From assembly GCF_014196295.1 (NCBI RefSeq), contig NZ_JACIDK010000002.1, positions 558,001 to 622,000 of the forward strand: a stretch of 64,000 nucleotides of DNA, read 5' to 3'. A program made the translations under genes and the position numbers. This document shows positions 1-8,139 of the stretch, in pieces. Source of the DNA: Phenylobacterium haematophilum. Lineage in GTDB: Bacteria > Pseudomonadota > Alphaproteobacteria > Caulobacterales > Caulobacteraceae. The notes beneath the pieces were generated by a model, which was not told the origin of the DNA, did no database searches, and saw only the letters and a list, made by a program, of their open reading frames with translations. Numbering within the stretch: position 1 is the stretch's first letter; every line of letters starts with the position of its first letter.

Positions 1-39
1 GTCGGCGTCATAGGCCGTGCGGCCGGCGGTGGAGAGCAT
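1..39 (-). CDS. Possible start of an unidentified gene cut by the window edge
   Basis: An ATG at 39-37 opens a frame of 13 codons that runs off the left edge without a stop. It lies 91 bases downstream of engB on the same strand, so it could be the next gene of that cluster. The peptide is too short to recognise and no strong ribosome binding site precedes it. The frame has no other start codon before a TGA about 70 bases upstream. Existence is uncertain. Confidence 0.25.
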   Translation of the reverse strand, partial: MLSTAGRTAYDAD

Positions 40-129
40 GGTGGCGGTCCCGAGGCTATCGTCCCCGCCGTTCTTCCATGGACGCCGCGGCGCGCAAAGA
101 TTGACCCCGCGTCAGTGCGGCGTCTGCGC

Positions 130-780
130 CTAGAGCGTGATCTCGCAGGCCGACATGATCTCGGCCCGCAGTTCAGGGATGCCGTGGCCCTTTTCCGACG
201 AGGTGGCCAGCACCCGCGGGAACGCCGCCGGCCGCTTGATGATCGCCGCCTCGGTGCGCTGGCGGACGGCCTCGACCTCGGCGGGCTTCAGCTTGTCCGC
301 CTTGGTCAGGATGATCTGGTAGGAGACCGCGGCCTTATCGAAGGCGGCCATCGGCTCCTCGTCGACCGCCTTCAGGCCGTGACGCGCATCGATCAGCAGG
401 TAGGCGCGCTTGAGGTTGGCGCGGCCGCGCAGGAAGTCGCGGCCGAGATTCTGGAATTTCTTCACCTCGACCTTGGACGCCTTGGCCCAGCCATAGCCGG
501 GCAGGTCGACCAGCCGCAGCCGCTCGTCGAGCATGAAGAAGTTCAGCTCGCGGGTGCGGCCAGGCTCGTTGGAGGCGCGGGCCAGGCCCTTGTGGCCGAC
601 CAGCGCGTTGATCAGCGACGACTTGCCGACGTTCGAACGGCCGGCGAAGGCGACCTCGGGCAGGTCGCCCGGCGGCAGGCCGTCGACCGAGACGGCTCCC
701 ATCAGGAAGCTGGCTTGCCGCGCGAACAGAACGCGCGCGGCTTCCAGTTCTTCCTCGGAAAAGAGCGGGTCCTGGCTCAA
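130..780 (-). CDS. engB: EngB/YihA ribosome-biogenesis GTP-binding protein
   Basis: Essential-type small GTPase needed for large ribosomal subunit assembly. The 216-residue product has a P-loop GRSNVGKS at about 47-54, a G2 Thr in EPGRTRE (72-78), the G3 motif DLPGYG at 92-97 and G4 TKAD at 159-162, the normal order and length for the family. The start is taken as TTG at 780-778, which overlaps the yidC stop as TTGA; a longer reading upstream would lie inside yidC in another frame, and the first internal ATG would sit close to the P-loop. It is last of the rpmH-rnpA-yidC-engB series and is probably translated by coupling to yidC. Confidence 0.93.
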   Translation of the reverse strand: MSQDPLFSEEELEAARVLFARQASFLMGAVSVDGLPPGDLPEVAFAGRSNVGKSSLINALVGHKGLARASNEPGRTRELNFFMLDERLRLVDLPGYGWAKASKVEVKKFQNLGRDFLRGRANLKRAYLLIDARHGLKAVDEEPMAAFDKAAVSYQIILTKADKLKPAEVEAVRQRTEAAIIKRPAAFPRVLATSSEKGHGIPELRAEIMSACEITL

Positions 781-2591
781 CCGACTTCCCTGGGCTTGCC
801 GGTGATCTTGGCGATGATCTGGTCGATCGGGTTGTCCACCTTGAAGCGGCGCATGATCACGTACTGCTGCAGGATCGTCAGCACGTTCGACCAGGTCCAG
901 TAGATCAGCAGGCCCACCGCGAACGGGGCCATGATGAAGGTGAACATGACCGGCATGAACTGGAAGATCTTTTGCTGGATCGGGTCCGGCTGCGGCGGGT
1001 TCATCGCCGTCGAGAGGTACATGGTCACGCCGTAGAGCAGCGCCATCGGGCCGAGATGCAGGAGGTCGGAGTTCAGGATGCCGCCGATCACCGGCACGGT
1101 CGCCGGGTTGTACGGGATCAGGCCGAACAGGTTCCAGATCGTCAGCGGGTCCTTGGCCGACAGGTCCTGGATCCAGCCGAAGAACGGCGCGTGACGCATT
1201 TCGATGGTGACGGTGAGCACCTTGTAGAGGCCGTAGAAGACCGGGATCTGCACCAGCATCGGCAGACAGCCGGTCAGCGGGTTGATCTTCTCGCGCTGGT
1301 ACAGGGCCATCAGCTCCTGCTGCTGCTTGGCCGGATCTTCCTTGTACTTCGTGCGCAGCGCTTCGACCTGCGGCTGCACCTTCTTCATCTTGGTCAGCGA
1401 CTCGTAGCTCTTGTTGGCCAGCGGGAAGAAGATCAGCTTCACGGCGACGGTCAGCAGCAGGATGGCGATGCCGAAGTTGCCGACCTTCTGGAAGATGAAG
1501 TCCAGGAACATGAACATCGGCCGGGTGATGAACCAGAAGTTCCCCCAATCCACGGCCATGTCGAGGTGCGGCACGCCGAGCTTGGTCTCGTATTCCTTCA
1601 GCAGCGGCACGGTCTTGGCGCCGGCGAACAGGCGGGTGACCTCGGTGACCTGCTTGCCGGCCGGGATGATGTGCGGGCGGCCGACATAGTTGGCTTCGTA
1701 GATGTCCGCGGCGAGCGACTTGGTCACCCGGTACTGGCTCTGGATGTGTTCCTTCTGATCGGGGATCAGAGCGGTCAGCCAGTACTTGTCAGTGATGCCG
1801 GTCCAGCCGCCGACGGACGACACGTTCAGGCCGCCCTCCTTCAGCCACTTGGCGTATTTCAGCTGCCGCAGCTCGCCGCCCAGCCAGCCGATCGCGCCTT
1901 CATGGACGATCTGGTTGCGGCCGAGGTCGGCCGGCACGCCCTGGCGCTGGACCGAGGCGTAGGGGGCGAGCGTCACCGAACCCGCGCCGGTGTTGGCCAC
2001 GGTGTCGGTCACCGTGAACATGAACTTGTCGTCGACCTCCAGCTTGCGCGTGAAGGTCAGGCCCTGGCCGTTCGAGGTGCGCAGCACCAGCGGCTGGCCG
2101 GGCGCGAGGGTTGAACCCTCGACCACCTGCCAGACGGTGTCGGCGTTGGGCAGTCCGGGCAGGTTGGCCCCAGTCCAGCCGAATTCGGCGAAGAAGGCGT
2201 GCTTGGCGCCTTCAGGGCGCAGCAGCTCGACCGGCGGCGAGTCTTTGGCCACCGCCACGCGGTAGTTCTTCAGGAACAGGTCGTCGATGCGCGCGCCGCG
2301 CAGCGAGACCGAGCCGGCCAGGGCCGGCGTGGCGATCGGCGCGCGCGCGCTGGCGGCGGCGGCGTCCTGGCGCGAGACCACGACCGGGCCGGGATTGGCG
2401 CTGGGCGCGCCTGGCAGGGCGGGCGCCGCGCCCGAGGCGGCCTGCACTTCGGCTGCGACGGCCTTCTGGCGCGCGGCCTCGGCGCTGCGCTTCTTGGCGG
2501 CCGGATCCAGCACGAAGAACTGGTAGGCGATCAGGATCAGAACCGCGCTGACCACGAAGATGATCGTGTTGCGGTTGTTGTTCTCTTGCAT
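777..2591 (-). CDS. yidC: Membrane protein insertase YidC
   Basis: Inserts and folds inner-membrane proteins with SecYEG or alone. The 604-residue product has an N-terminal membrane anchor (about 8-26, [19 protein letters not shown]), a large periplasmic domain of about 320 residues, then the conserved C-terminal 60KD_IMP domain with five membrane segments and the basic, glutamine-rich cytosolic loop between the first two of them ([19 protein letters not shown]). The length suits a Gram-negative YidC. It lies 12 bases after rnpA and overlaps engB, so all four genes are probably one transcript. yidD, which usually sits between rnpA and yidC, is absent here and is found at 35679. Confidence 0.97.
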   Translation of the reverse strand: MQENNNRNTIIFVVSAVLILIAYQFFVLDPAAKKRSAEAARQKAVAAEVQAASGAAPALPGAPSANPGPVVVSRQDAAAASARAPIATPALAGSVSLRGARIDDLFLKNYRVAVAKDSPPVELLRPEGAKHAFFAEFGWTGANLPGLPNADTVWQVVEGSTLAPGQPLVLRTSNGQGLTFTRKLEVDDKFMFTVTDTVANTGAGSVTLAPYASVQRQGVPADLGRNQIVHEGAIGWLGGELRQLKYAKWLKEGGLNVSSVGGWTGITDKYWLTALIPDQKEHIQSQYRVTKSLAADIYEANYVGRPHIIPAGKQVTEVTRLFAGAKTVPLLKEYETKLGVPHLDMAVDWGNFWFITRPMFMFLDFIFQKVGNFGIAILLLTVAVKLIFFPLANKSYESLTKMKKVQPQVEALRTKYKEDPAKQQQELMALYQREKINPLTGCLPMLVQIPVFYGLYKVLTVTIEMRHAPFFGWIQDLSAKDPLTIWNLFGLIPYNPATVPVIGGILNSDLLHLGPMALLYGVTMYLSTAMNPPQPDPIQQKIFQFMPVMFTFIMAPFAVGLLIYWTWSNVLTILQQYVIMRRFKVDNPIDQIIAKITGKPREVG

Positions 2592-2603
2592 GGGGACGCG
2601 CGC

Positions 2604-3002
2604 TCAGGCGGAGGAAGAAGGGGCGCGCTGCGAGGCGCGGGACGGGCTGTCGCTTTCGGCCGCGAGGCTTATCAGCGCGGTTTTCACATCGTCAAGCAGA
2701 CGCGGCCACGCCCTGGTGGGCGCGCCGTTGCGAGCGATCAAAACATAGTCAAAGCCGGGCTTGCCGAGTTGCGGCAAAATCGCCTGCGCCGCGGCGCGCA
2801 GGCGCCGCTTGGCGCGGTTGCGCACGACCGCGCCGCCGATCTTGCGGGTGGCGGTGAAGCCGACGCGAATGACGGGGGAGTCGTCGGCCCGATCACGGGC
2901 CTGCATCACCACCGCGCCTTTGGCGTACGAAGACGCCCGCGCGGCGGCGAGAAAGTCCGAGCGCTTTTGAATGCGTTCGATGACTTTAGGGGCGTCGGTC
3001 AT
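2604..3002 (-). CDS. rnpA: Ribonuclease P protein component
   Basis: Protein subunit of RNase P, which supports the catalytic RNA in trimming the 5' end of tRNA precursors. The 132-residue product has the family core: an aromatic/basic N-terminal part (IQKRSDF), the strand GFTATRKIGGAVVRNRAKRRLR (about 48-69), which carries the conserved RNR motif that contacts RNA, and a C-terminal helix. The Ser/Ala-rich tail after residue 115 is not conserved in the family. It sits between rpmH and yidC, the usual order, with a 9-base-pair hairpin between it and rpmH. Confidence 0.95.
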   Translation of the reverse strand: MTDAPKVIERIQKRSDFLAAARASSYAKGAVVMQARDRADDSPVIRVGFTATRKIGGAVVRNRAKRRLRAAAQAILPQLGKPGFDYVLIARNGAPTRAWPRLLDDVKTALISLAAESDSPSRASQRAPSSSA

Positions 3003-3018
3003 GCCGACACCTCAGGCT

Positions 3019-3040
3019 CTAAGACGCGGATGCGTCTTAG
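3019..3040 (-). promoter_or_regulatory. Hairpin at the rpmH stop codon, before rnpA
   Basis: CTAAGACGC and GCGTCTTAG form a perfect 9-bp stem with a GGAT loop. It covers the rpmH stop codon and ends 16 bases before the rnpA start. No T-run follows, so it is not a classical terminator. It could lower rnpA expression relative to rpmH or be a processing site; this is inference. Confidence 0.6.
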
Positions 3041-3171
3041 GCGGTCAGGCGCTTGCGGCCCTTGGCGCGACGGCGAGCCACGATCTTGGCGCCGTTCTTG
3101 GTCGCCATGCGCGCGCGGAAACCGTGACGGCGTGCACGCACCAGTCGGGACGGTTGGAAAGTCCGCTTCAC
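3037..3171 (-). CDS. rpmH: 50S ribosomal protein L34
   Basis: Short, very basic large-subunit protein of 44 residues, the normal family length. It starts with GTG at 3171-3169 giving [24 protein letters not shown], the L34 signature, and ends in KRLTA. A GGAG ribosome binding site lies upstream (minus strand), separated from the GTG by TTGATCTC. It is first of the rpmH-rnpA-yidC-engB series; the stop codon is part of a hairpin that separates it from rnpA. Confidence 0.96.
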   Translation of the reverse strand: MKRTFQPSRLVRARRHGFRARMATKNGAKIVARRRAKGRKRLTA

Positions 3172-3204
3172 GAGATCAACTCCGGTATAAAATTGAGCGG
3201 CGGT

Positions 3205-3232
3205 TCCTAAGGGAGCCTGGGAGAGGAGTCAA
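3205..3232 (-). promoter_or_regulatory. Candidate promoter of rpmH
   Basis: On the minus strand, TTGACT (3232-3227) is followed ten bases later by GCTCCCTT (3216-3209), a partial fit to the Caulobacter housekeeping pattern of TTGAC, a short spacer and GCTANAWC. It is 40-60 bases upstream of the rpmH GTG and is the only good -35 element in the gap. Confidence 0.35.
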
Positions 3233-3247
3233 CCTTCTCCTGCGTAT

Positions 3248-3997
3248 TCAGGCCGCGAGGGTCAGGATTACCGGTCCGCGCCGGGTCGCGATCAGCGTAT
3301 GTTCGTATTGGACGGTCGGTTCGTGGCCCGGCGGGGTAAGCGTCCAGCCGTCGTCGCCCTCCTCGACCCAGTCGGCCCCGAGCGACAGGAACGGCTCGAT
3401 CGTGAACACCAGCCCCTCGTGAATCCGGCGGCGGTCGCCCGGCTCCCACCAGGTCGGAATCTCGGCCGGGTCGTCGTGCAGCGAGCGGCCGACGCCGTGG
3501 CTGGCCAGGTTGGTGACCAGCGAATAGCCGTTCTTGTCGGCGAAGGTCTGGATGGCCTTGCCGACCTCGTTGAGCTTGGCGCCCGGGCGCACGGCGCGGA
3601 TGCCGGCCCACATGGCGCGGCGGCCGTCGCGGCACAGGCGCTCGATGTTCGGTTTGACCGGCGGCACCGCGAAGCTCGCCCCCGTGTCGCCGAAGAACCC
3701 ATTCAACTCCGCCGAGACGTCGATATTGACCAGGGTCCCGGCCTCGATGCGGCGATCGTCGGGAATGCCGTGCGCGCAGTCCGGCGCGACGGAGATGCAA
3801 GTCGCGCCTGGGAAGTTGTAGGTCAGTTCGGGCGCCGAGCGGGCGCCCTCCAGCTCAAGCATCTGGCGGCCGAGTTGGTCGAGCTCGCGGGTGGTGATAC
3901 CCGGCTCCAGCGCCTTGCCCATGGCCTCCAGCGTGCGCGCCACAAGCCGGCCTGCGGCCTTCAGGCCTTCGAGTTCGTGTTCGTGTTCGACGGTCAT
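3248..3997 (-). CDS. map: Type I methionine aminopeptidase
   Basis: Removes the N-terminal Met from new proteins, a metal-dependent cytosolic enzyme. The 249-residue length fits a type I enzyme without an N-terminal extension. All pita-bread fold metal and catalytic positions are visible: His76 in CAHGIP, Asp93 in NIDVS, Asp104 in FGDTGASF, His167 in SHGVG, Glu201 in FTIEPF and Glu232 in QYEHT. It is last in the same-strand run TetR, esterase, quinone oxidoreductase, map, 17 bases after the oxidoreductase. A second map elsewhere in the genome is possible; this window cannot tell. Confidence 0.93.
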   Translation of the reverse strand: MTVEHEHELEGLKAAGRLVARTLEAMGKALEPGITTRELDQLGRQMLELEGARSAPELTYNFPGATCISVAPDCAHGIPDDRRIEAGTLVNIDVSAELNGFFGDTGASFAVPPVKPNIERLCRDGRRAMWAGIRAVRPGAKLNEVGKAIQTFADKNGYSLVTNLASHGVGRSLHDDPAEIPTWWEPGDRRRIHEGLVFTIEPFLSLGADWVEEGDDGWTLTPPGHEPTVQYEHTLIATRRGPVILTLAA

Positions 3998-4013
3998 GGG
4001 CTGAGTATATAGG

Positions 4014-4991
4014 TCAGAGATCGGGCCGCACGATGGTCTTGCCCACCACCTTGCGATCGGCCAGCGAGTCGAAGGCCGCGCGCCACTCGCTCAGCGGATA
4101 CTCCTGGTCGACCCGCGGCTTCATCTTGGCGGCCAGGTCCCAGATCGCCGCCTGGTTCTCGCGGCCCTTCTCCGGGAACTGGCGGCCGTACTCGCCGGCC
4201 CGCACGCCCATCACCGAGAATCCCTTGATGAGGGCGATGTTGACCGGCAGCACCGGCAATCGGCCCGAGGCGAAGCCGACCACCAGCAGGCGGCCGTCGA
4301 AGGCGATGCAGCGGGTGCTCTCGTCGAACACGTCGCCGCCGACCGGGTCATAGATGACGTTCGCGCCGCGCCCGCCGGTGATCTCCTTGACCTTCTCACG
4401 GAAGCCGCCGGTCACGTTCACGACGGCGTCGGGCTGGTACTCGCGCTGCACGATGGCCAGCTTGTCGTCCGAGGCGGAGGCCGCGATGACCTTGCAGCCC
4501 AGGTGCTTAGCCAGGTCCACGGCCGCCAGGCCGACACCGCCGGCGGCGCCGTGCACCAGCACCCATTCGCCCGGCTGCACCGCCGCGCGGCGCACCAGCG
4601 AGACGTAGGCGGTCAGGTAGGCCGTGGCGTAGCCGGCCGCCTGGCTGAACGACAGCCCCTCGGGCTTGCGGCGCAGGCCGGCCGCCGGCGTCACCGCGTA
4701 TTCGGAAAAGCCGCCGATCCGTGCGCCGCCGACCACCGCCTCGCCGACCTGGAACTGATCGACGCCTTCGCCCACCGCGCTCACCTCGCCGGCGATCTCC
4801 ATGCCGGGAATGAACGGCAGCGGCGGTTTGTGCTGGTACTCGCCGCGGGTCTGTAGCAGGTCGGGGAAGTTCACCGCGGCGGCTAGCACCATGATCTGCA
4901 CCTCGCCCGGGCCTGGGGCCGGGGGCTCGACCTCCTTCAGGACGCAGCCGCCGTACTCGGGCTTCAGCTCCTCAACTAGCAGCGCGCGCAA
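4014..4991 (-). CDS. NADPH:quinone oxidoreductase family protein (zinc-free MDR)
   Basis: Medium-chain dehydrogenase/reductase of the quinone oxidoreductase or enoyl reductase branch. The 325-residue product starts RALLVEELKPEYGG, has the PGMEIAGEV substrate-domain motif and a Rossmann nucleotide site VLVHGAAGGVGLAAVDLAK, and lacks the Cys/His set of zinc alcohol dehydrogenases. The start is taken as TTG at 4991-4989 because GGAGGG lies seven bases ahead; it overlaps the end of the esterase gene by 20 bases. A longer reading to 5099 would add about 36 low-complexity residues. The exact substrate is unknown. Confidence 0.88.
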   Translation of the reverse strand: MRALLVEELKPEYGGCVLKEVEPPAPGPGEVQIMVLAAAVNFPDLLQTRGEYQHKPPLPFIPGMEIAGEVSAVGEGVDQFQVGEAVVGGARIGGFSEYAVTPAAGLRRKPEGLSFSQAAGYATAYLTAYVSLVRRAAVQPGEWVLVHGAAGGVGLAAVDLAKHLGCKVIAASASDDKLAIVQREYQPDAVVNVTGGFREKVKEITGGRGANVIYDPVGGDVFDESTRCIAFDGRLLVVGFASGRLPVLPVNIALIKGFSVMGVRAGEYGRQFPEKGRENQAAIWDLAAKMKPRVDQEYPLSEWRAAFDSLADRKVVGKTIVRPDL

Positions 4992-6024
4992 TACGTCCCT
5001 CCAGACCTTCGCGGACCAGGCCCGCAATCTCCCGACACGCCACGTCGGCGCAGGGCACGACGCCGGTGAAGGCGGTGAATCCGTGGGCCATGGCGTCATA
5101 GCAGCGATAGATCACCGGCACGCCGGCCGCGCGCAGGCGCCGGGCGTAGGCCTCGCCCTGGTCGACCAGCGGGTCGAAGCCGGCGGTGACGACGACGGCC
5201 GGCGCCAGGCCGGACAGATCGTCCTGGCGGATCGGCGACAGCCGCGGATCGGCCGGGTCGGCGTCGGGGCCCATATAGTGGCCCATGAACCAGTCCATCG
5301 TCGCCCGCGATAGCGGAAAGGCCTCGGCATAGGTGGTCATCGAGGCGGTCTGGCTGGCGACGTCGACGCAGGGATAGATCAGCAGCTGCAGGGCCGGCTG
5401 CGGCTGGCCGGTGCGGGCCAGCTCCTGGCAGACCACGGCGGCGAAGTTGCCGCCCATGGAATCGCCGCCGATCATCGCCTGACCGGCCGGGGCGCCGAAC
5501 TGGGCGGCATGGTCTCGGACGTGCCGATAGGCCGCCAGCACGTCATCCAGGCCCGCGGGGAAGCGGTGCTCGGGCGCCAGGCGGTATTCGACCGACACCA
5601 CGGGCGCGCGGGCGACCTTGGCCAGGATGCCGCAGAAGGCGTGGCTGGTGTCCAGGTCACCGATCACGCCGCCGCCGAAGTGCGCGAAGACGATGGCCGG
5701 CGCGGCCGGATCCTGCTGCTGGGGCCTGTAGAGGCGCGCTGCGATGCTCCGCTCGCCCGCGGGGATGGTCAGGGGCTCGACGCGGACGCCGGGCTCCGGC
5801 CGCCCGCCATAGACCTTGCCGCCTTCGGCCGTGGCGCGGCGAGCCTCCTCGGGCGATAGGGAGGTCATTGCCGGCATGCGCGCGGCCTGGGCGGCCATGA
5901 ACTGGAAGCGCGGGTCCAGCGTGCGTCCGCCGCGATAGACGGCCGCCCCGCCTGACATCAGGCGCAGGATCGGAGAGGGCAGCGAGAGCAGGGTTCTGGC
6001 GAGGGCGCGACGGACGTTCGCCAC
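4972..6024 (-). CDS. Alpha/beta hydrolase, HSL family esterase/lipase
   Basis: Hydrolyses carboxyl esters. The 350-residue product has an HFGGG oxyanion-hole motif at about 115-119 (normally HGGG, here with an inserted Phe), a nucleophile Ser189 in GDSMGGN (normally GDSAG), an acid Asp284 in GFDPLVD and His314 in AMAHGF, the complete hormone-sensitive-lipase type triad. The GTG start at 6024 is preceded by GGAGG that lies within the end of the upstream TetR gene. It is probably controlled by that regulator and co-transcribed with the oxidoreductase. Substrate not predictable. Confidence 0.9.
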   Translation of the reverse strand: MANVRRALARTLLSLPSPILRLMSGGAAVYRGGRTLDPRFQFMAAQAARMPAMTSLSPEEARRATAEGGKVYGGRPEPGVRVEPLTIPAGERSIAARLYRPQQQDPAAPAIVFAHFGGGVIGDLDTSHAFCGILAKVARAPVVSVEYRLAPEHRFPAGLDDVLAAYRHVRDHAAQFGAPAGQAMIGGDSMGGNFAAVVCQELARTGQPQPALQLLIYPCVDVASQTASMTTYAEAFPLSRATMDWFMGHYMGPDADPADPRLSPIRQDDLSGLAPAVVVTAGFDPLVDQGEAYARRLRAAGVPVIYRCYDAMAHGFTAFTGVVPCADVACREIAGLVREGLEGRIARAAS

Positions 6025-6029
6025 CCTGC

Positions 6030-6653
6030 CTAGTCCTCCGCCTGCTGGAGGCCCTTCAGGCCGCCTTGGATCATCGCCACTGCGAAGGCGGTCGCGCCCT
6101 TGGTGTCGATCGGGCGACGGGCCAGCATTTTCTCGCCGACGTCGCGGGCGACGGCGATGCAGGCGGCGGCCAGGTAGTCGGGGTCGGTGACCGGTGCGCC
6201 GCCATTGGCCATCTCCTCGACGATGGCTTCGCGAACCTCGTTGAAGACGGCCGCCATCTCGGGCGTCTCGCCGTGCACGTGGGGCTGGGTCTCGCCGGGC
6301 GGGCGCTGGCTGAGCCAGCTCTTGTGCGCGTCGGCCAGAAACAGGAAGTAGGCCTCGATGGCGGCGTTCAGGAACTCTTCCCAGCCGGACGACTGGGCGC
6401 GGTGCGCCTTGAGCAGCGGCGCGAACTGTCGCGCTCCCTCGCTCGCCAGGGCAAGGTACACCTCGTCCTTGGATTTAAAGTAGTTGTAGAAGGTGCCCGC
6501 GGCCAGGCCGGTGCCGCGGATGATGTCGCGCACCGTCGCAGTCTCGTAGCCGAGGTCGCCGAACACCTTGCGGGCCGCGTCCAGGATGGCCTGCCGGTTG
6601 GCGACCTTGGTCAGTTCGCGCTTGCCGGCGGGAAGATAGGCGACTTCGGACAT
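6030..6653 (-). CDS. TetR-family transcriptional regulator
   Basis: DNA-binding regulator of about 207 residues. The N-terminal helix-turn-helix reads TVRDIIRGTGLAAGTFYNYFKSKDEVYLAL (about 40-69), typical TetR_N, followed by an all-helical ligand domain. The start is placed at ATG 6653-6651; ATG 6686 is also possible, and a start at 6803 would overlap the next gene and add an arginine-rich leader. It ends five bases before the esterase, which it probably controls together with the oxidoreductase. Ligand unknown. Confidence 0.85.
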   Translation of the reverse strand: MSEVAYLPAGKRELTKVANRQAILDAARKVFGDLGYETATVRDIIRGTGLAAGTFYNYFKSKDEVYLALASEGARQFAPLLKAHRAQSSGWEEFLNAAIEAYFLFLADAHKSWLSQRPPGETQPHVHGETPEMAAVFNEVREAIVEEMANGGAPVTDPDYLAAACIAVARDVGEKMLARRPIDTKGATAFAVAMIQGGLKGLQQAED

Positions 6654-6747
6654 CTCAGGCCTGACTCGGAAGGTGACGCCCGTCATATTAGGACCAGGGC
6701 GGGCCGGAAGCCAAGGTGAAGAAGCGCTCCGGGTTCGGAGCGATCGT

Positions 6748-7050
6748 CTATCGACGGCCGGCCGCTGCGCAGTCGCTGCGGCATTGCATCCAGGTCGGCG
6801 CACAATCCTCCGCCGTCTCGGTCGACAGACAGAAATAATAGTCGCTGGCGCAGTTCAGCCGGCAGCGATCGGCGGCGGGGGCGTCCGACGCCAGCGGCGC
6901 AAGGAGCTCCGGCAGCGGCTCGACGGCCGGTGGCGCGGGTGATGACGATGGCGGCGCCCGCTCGGGCTGCACGGCGCCGCGCAGCGGCTGCTGGGCGTTC
7001 GCCGGCCACGCGGTCAGGGCCAGGATCAGCAGGAGCGGCGCGACATGCAT
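6748..7050 (-). CDS. Small exported Cys-rich protein, unknown function
   Basis: A 100-residue product with a clear signal peptide (MHVAPLLLILALTAWPANA, cleavage after ANA near residue 19), a Pro/Ala-rich linker, then a compact domain with six cysteines (CRLNCASDYYFC, then DC, QC and SDC). The even number suggests disulfide bonds in the periplasm. I recognise no named family. It lies 94 bases upstream of the TetR gene on the same strand. The ribosome binding site is weak. Confidence 0.7.
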   Translation of the reverse strand: MHVAPLLLILALTAWPANAQQPLRGAVQPERAPPSSSPAPPAVEPLPELLAPLASDAPAADRCRLNCASDYYFCLSTETAEDCAPTWMQCRSDCAAAGRR

Positions 7051-7095
7051 GGCCCTGGCTTGGGCCGCTGCGGCTTAAGGGGCGGTTAACCCTAC

Positions 7096-8013
7096 TCAGA
7101 CCGTTCGGGCGGCGCGGTCCCTGGCGTTGGTGGCTTGAATGGCTTCCTTGGCCGCCGTCCACTCGGCGTCGCCCCAGCCGGTCAGCCGCGAAAAGTTGCC
7201 GCCGGAGGCCTGCCACGCGGCGCCGTCGATGGCGATGGTCTGGCCGTTCACATAGGCCGACAGTGGGTGCAGCAGATAGACGGCCAGATTGGCCAGCTCG
7301 CGCATGTCGCCGACCCGGCCCATCGGGTTGCCGCTCATGTCCGAATAGGCCCCGCCGGTCTCTTCACCCTGGCTGGGGTTGAGGCGCGCGCTCATGCCCT
7401 CGGTCGGGAAGGGGCCTGGTGCGATGTTGTTGAAGCGGATGCCGTGCTGGCCCCACTCCACCGCCAGCGACTGGCTCATGGTGGCGATACCGGCCTTTGA
7501 CATCGCCGAGGGTACGGTGAACGGACCTCCGTTCCAGATCCAGGTGGTCAGAATCGAAATCACCGAGGCGTGGCGGCCTTCCGCGATCCAGCGCTTTCCG
7601 CATTCCAGGGTCACGAAGAACGAGCCGCGGAACACGATGTTGGCGATGGCGTCGAAGCCGCGCGGCGAGAGGTCCTGGGTGCGGCTGATGAAGTTGCCGG
7701 CGGCGTTGTTGACCAGCCCGGTCAGCGCGCCGCCATCCGCCCAGATCGTGTCCAGCATCTCGCTGATCGCCTCGGGCACGCGGATGTCGCAGGCCAGGCC
7801 CCCGCACTTGCCGCCGTGGGCCGCCATCAGCTCCTTGGCGGTCGTCTCGACCACGCCGCCGCGGCGGCCGCAGATATAGACCTCGGCGCCCAGCATCAGC
7901 AGCGCCTCGGCCATCACCTTGCCCAGGCCCGTGCCGCCGCCGGTGATCAGGATCCGTTCGCCGGACATCAGGCCCGGCTTGAACATCAGGTCGTCGGGGG
8001 TGAACTGAGCCAT
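7096..8013 (-). CDS. SDR family oxidoreductase (2,4-dienoyl-CoA reductase-like)
   Basis: NAD(P)-dependent short-chain dehydrogenase of 305 residues. The cofactor motif is GGGTGLGK near residues 24-31, followed by NNAAGNF. The Ser-Tyr-Lys centre is altered: the stretch ILTTWIWNGGPFTVPSAMSKAGI keeps the Lys but has Ser/Ala where the catalytic Tyr of classical SDRs lies. That pattern and the NNAAGNF motif are typical of the 2,4-dienoyl-CoA reductase branch. ATG at 8013 is preceded by GGGAG. It lies 82 bases before the Mcp terminator and 45 bases upstream of the Cys-rich gene on the same strand. Confidence 0.85.
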   Translation of the reverse strand: MAQFTPDDLMFKPGLMSGERILITGGGTGLGKVMAEALLMLGAEVYICGRRGGVVETTAKELMAAHGGKCGGLACDIRVPEAISEMLDTIWADGGALTGLVNNAAGNFISRTQDLSPRGFDAIANIVFRGSFFVTLECGKRWIAEGRHASVISILTTWIWNGGPFTVPSAMSKAGIATMSQSLAVEWGQHGIRFNNIAPGPFPTEGMSARLNPSQGEETGGAYSDMSGNPMGRVGDMRELANLAVYLLHPLSAYVNGQTIAIDGAAWQASGGNFSRLTGWGDAEWTAAKEAIQATNARDRAARTV

Positions 8014-8087
8014 GGCGTTTTCTCCCGTTGCGGCGCGAACTGCGCACGGCCTGACGCCGCGTCGGTCAAGCGGGGCGCGGCGCAAAG

Positions 8088-8114
8088 AAAAAGGGGCCGC
8101 CTCTCGGCGACCCC
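8088..8114 (-). terminator. Rho-independent terminator of the chemoreceptor gene
   Basis: On the minus strand GGGGTCGCC-GAGA-GGCGGCCCC forms a 9-bp stem with one G-U pair, followed directly by TTTTT. It is 26 bases past the chemoreceptor stop codon. Confidence 0.85.
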
Positions 8115-8139
8115 CTCGTTCCTGGACGTCTTCTTATCC

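Noticed and set aside
781..1548. N-terminal extension of engB back to an ATG at 1548
   Set aside because: It would lie fully inside yidC in another frame and is arginine/proline/aspartate rich; the GTPase domain starts after 780.
2199..3422. 407-codon plus-strand frame crossing yidC, rnpA and rpmH
   Set aside because: It covers three certain minus-strand genes and has shadow composition.
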